Below are positions 14,997-16,986 of a stretch of DNA of 16,986 nucleotides, one piece after another. A program made the translations under genes and the position numbers. The DNA lies in the NCBI GenBank assembly GCA_023430315.1, contig JAEZAW010000342.1:1-16986 (forward strand). The letters are read 5' to 3'. This stretch comes from Pseudomonadota bacterium. GTDB lineage: Bacteria; Pseudomonadota; Alphaproteobacteria; Rhizobiales; Hyphomicrobiaceae. Numbering within the stretch: position 1 is the stretch's first letter; every line of letters starts with the position of its first letter. The notes beneath the pieces are model-generated. The model was not told the origin of the DNA and did not search any database. It worked only from the letters and a program-made list of their open reading frames with translations.

Positions 14997-16037
14997 ATGA
15001 ACGACAAGAACATGAGCAAGTCGCTGCCCGCAAAGCGCGACGACAGCGCGCCGCTGAGCGCCGTCGATAAGGTGACGGCGCTGCTCCTCACCATGAGCAA
15101 GCCGTCCGCCGACGTCATCATCAAGAAGTTCGACAATCAGGAAATTCGCCTCGTCGGGCACTCCGTCTCGGCCCTGCCGCCGGTCCCTGAGGAAGTTATC
15201 GAGCAGATCATCGACGAGCTCTATGCAGCTCTCGATACGCCCGACACGCTGGTCGGCTCGGCTAGCGGTGTGCAGCAGCTCTTCTCCGGCGTGGTCAGCG
15301 AGGATCAGATCTCGGACATAGTAGCCGAGATCTCTGGCACGACAGCGGAGCGCGTCTGGGTAAGGCTCAGTGATGTGAAGGACGAGCGAATCGCCGAGTT
15401 CCTGGCCGGCGAGCAGCCGCAGGTTGCGACCGTGGTTCTGTCGCGTCTCGATGCGAGCAAGGCGGCAAGCGTCATGGAGAAGCTGAGCGGCGCGCAGCGC
15501 GCGGACCTCAGCCGCCGCCTGCTGACGCTGCGGCCCACGACCGACGCGGCCATGCAACTCATTGCCGAACGACTGCGCGAAGTGCTGTTCGCCGAGATTG
15601 AGACCGCGAGCGAGGAGAACAAGCACGCCAAGCTCGCAGCCATCCTCAACAAGCTCGATCGCGATCAGATCGAGGAGATCCTGACCAGCATCGGCGAGGA
15701 CGATCCGGCCGAGGCGGAACGCGTCAAGACCTACGTCTTCACCTTCGACGACATTGCTGGCATGGACGTCGAGGATCGCGCGCGCCTCATGGACGAGGTG
15801 CCGGCGGAGCGCGTCGTTCTGGCGTTGCGCGACGCCGATCCGGTACTTATCGACCTCATTCTGCAAACGCTGTCGCCGCGCTCGCGGCGCATCGTCGAAG
15901 CCGAGCTTGCGACGGAGGCACGGGTTGCTCCACAGGCCATCAGCGAGGCGCGACGCTGGATTGCTGTGCTCGCGCTGAGCTTGGCTGAACGGTCATTGAT
16001 CAAGCTGCGGCCCGAAGCCGCACCGCCGGAGGCATAG
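14997..16037 (+). CDS. fliG: Flagellar motor switch protein FliG
   Basis: FliG sits on the MS ring and transmits torque from the stator. From the ATG at 14997 it has 346 residues, close to the family norm; an ATG at 15012 would remove five residues. The N-terminal FliF-binding domain starts at LSAVDKVTALLLTMSKPSAD. The middle domain carries EQPQ at 139-142 (GEQPQVATVVLSRLD) in place of the usual EHPQ motif. The C-terminal domain begins near YVFTFDDIAGMDVEDRARLM and continues VVLALRDADPVLIDLILQ, where the charged torque residues lie. Neither start has a strong binding site. The upstream in-frame ATG at 14874 was rejected because the added residues do not look like FliG. Confidence 0.95.
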   Translation: MNDKNMSKSLPAKRDDSAPLSAVDKVTALLLTMSKPSADVIIKKFDNQEIRLVGHSVSALPPVPEEVIEQIIDELYAALDTPDTLVGSASGVQQLFSGVVSEDQISDIVAEISGTTAERVWVRLSDVKDERIAEFLAGEQPQVATVVLSRLDASKAASVMEKLSGAQRADLSRRLLTLRPTTDAAMQLIAERLREVLFAEIETASEENKHAKLAAILNKLDRDQIEEILTSIGEDDPAEAERVKTYVFTFDDIAGMDVEDRARLMDEVPAERVVLALRDADPVLIDLILQTLSPRSRRIVEAELATEARVAPQAISEARRWIAVLALSLAERSLIKLRPEAAPPEA

Positions 16038-16052
16038 AGCCGAGCAGGCTGG

Positions 16053-16986
16053 ATGGAGGCTATGGACACGGCACTCGAAGAGGATCGGCTCAAGCGGCTG
16101 GAGATCACGGAGATCTTCCACAGCACGATTGCGCCGATCGTCGAGCTGCCGGCCATGCGAGCTCTGCTCGAAGCGAGTGCCCAGGACTGCCCGGTGGCGC
16201 TGCGTGAGACCTTCGGGCTCGATGCCGAGATCGTGCTCGAGCGGACAGTGCAGCAGAGTTCCTACGAGGCGCTCGGGCCCTGCTCGGGGATGATCGGCGT
16301 CGTCTATTTCATTGCCGAATGGAATGCGCGTGCCGTCATCGCTTTCGACGCCATGCTGTTGTTTCGCGCGCTCGACGCCATGTGCGGAGGAGACGGGCGA
16401 CAGCTCGGCGAGGTGCCGGTGCGCGAGCTGAGCGGCCTCGAGCAATCGGTCGCCGATCAGCTCGCGCGCGCCGTAATCGCGCAGTTTCAGGCGCGTCTTG
16501 CGCCTTATGTTGCCTTCACGTGCAGCCTCGAGCGTGTGGAGCGGGCTTTCGACGCGGAGCCGTTCGGCAAGGACAAGTCCGATCTCGTCCTGGCGCAACT
16601 GCTGCTCCAGGCATTCGACGAGCGAATGGTCATTGCACTGCCGGCGCGAGGACTCGAACTCGTACGCGATCAGATCGCGGTGCCGGAGGAGGAACCTCCA
16701 GTTGGGCTCGATCCCAATTGGAGTCGCCAGCTCGCGGAGAGTATCGGTCGGACGGAAGTCGAACTTGTCGCTGTGGCGGCAGGACCACCGATGCTGCTTG
16801 GCGACGTCGCTGCGCTGCAGCCTGGCTCGCTTGTCGAGTTCGATGCTGAGCAGCTCGAGCACGTTCGCATCGAGAGTGACGGCGAGGCGATCTTCGAGGG
16901 CCATCTCGGACAGCAGAAAGGTTTCTTCAGCATCTGCGTCGAGACACCTGTGGCCGCAAAGCCAGACGAGAACAAGGGGGCGCCCG
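16053..16986 (+). CDS. fliM: Flagellar motor switch protein FliM, 3' end outside the window
   Basis: The open frame runs off the right edge after 311 codons, so the end is missing, though the length already approaches that of rhizobial FliM. The central part (about 45-215) resembles the FliM middle domain, with LSGLEQSVADQLARAVIAQF. The C-terminal part (about 222-300) is a SpoA/FliN-type domain, with NWSRQLAESIGRTEVELVAV, then LLGDVAALQPGSLVEF and IFEGHLGQQKGFFSICVE. The N-terminal CheY-binding peptide of most FliM proteins (an EIDALL-like motif) is not visible. It follows fliG by 15 bases. A second ATG at 16062 is in frame; GGAGG at 16055-16059 is only two bases before it, so I keep 16053, with CAGG at 16045-16048 upstream. 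FliN as an alternative is unlikely because of the length. Confidence 0.85.
   Translation, partial: MEAMDTALEEDRLKRLEITEIFHSTIAPIVELPAMRALLEASAQDCPVALRETFGLDAEIVLERTVQQSSYEALGPCSGMIGVVYFIAEWNARAVIAFDAMLLFRALDAMCGGDGRQLGEVPVRELSGLEQSVADQLARAVIAQFQARLAPYVAFTCSLERVERAFDAEPFGKDKSDLVLAQLLLQAFDERMVIALPARGLELVRDQIAVPEEEPPVGLDPNWSRQLAESIGRTEVELVAVAAGPPMLLGDVAALQPGSLVEFDAEQLEHVRIESDGEAIFEGHLGQQKGFFSICVETPVAAKPDENKGAP

Noticed and set aside
14898..15866. Minus-strand open frame (322 codons) opposite fliG
   Set aside because: FliG is well supported on the + strand and the reverse frame shows no family features or ribosome binding site.

Overview
The window is one continuous stretch of flagellar genes, all on the + strand, from a GC-rich alphaproteobacterium. 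The flgB-flgC-fliE-flgG-flgA-flgI-motE-flgH-fliL-fliP order followed by flagellin, together with the MotB/MotC/MotE set, is the arrangement I know from Hyphomicrobiales (Rhizobiales) such as Sinorhizobium. I cannot name the genus. I see no tRNA, rRNA, CRISPR array, insertion sequence or phage gene, and no gene that I believe on the minus strand.

Layout. Positions 3-350 hold a short ORF of unknown function, possibly cut by the left edge. Positions 368-6716 form one tightly packed unit for the rod, the P and L rings and part of the export gate: flgB, flgC, fliE, flgG, flgA, flgI, motE, flgH, fliL, fliP. A 214-base leader with a CtrA-like box and several small inverted repeats precedes a single flagellin gene (6931-7971), which ends in a strong intrinsic terminator (7984-8022). 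After a 166-base gap, fliF, a fliH-like gene, motB, motC and fliK (8189-14832) run as a chain in which every stop codon overlaps the next start. A second gap of 164 bases precedes fliG (14997-16037) and a fliM gene that runs off the right edge.

How the genes work together. FliF forms the MS ring. FliG and FliM form the switch complex below it. FliE, FlgB, FlgC and FlgG make the rod. FlgA helps FlgI form the P ring, and FlgH forms the L ring. FliP belongs to the export gate, the FliH-like protein probably serves the export ATPase, and FliK controls hook length. Flagellin makes the filament. MotB is the proton-conducting stator subunit, MotC is its periplasmic partner, MotE is the presumed MotC chaperone, and FliL sits at the stator. 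MotA, FliN, FliI, FlhA, FlhB, FliQ, FliR, the hook protein and the flagellin regulators FlaF and FlbT are not in this window.

The system itself is known. The points most worth a second look are the very long MotB linker with a degenerate 12-residue repeat, the structured flagellin leader with its CtrA-like box, a DxNxDG loop in the variable part of flagellin, a FliM without the usual N-terminal CheY-binding peptide, and nested inverted repeats just before flgB.
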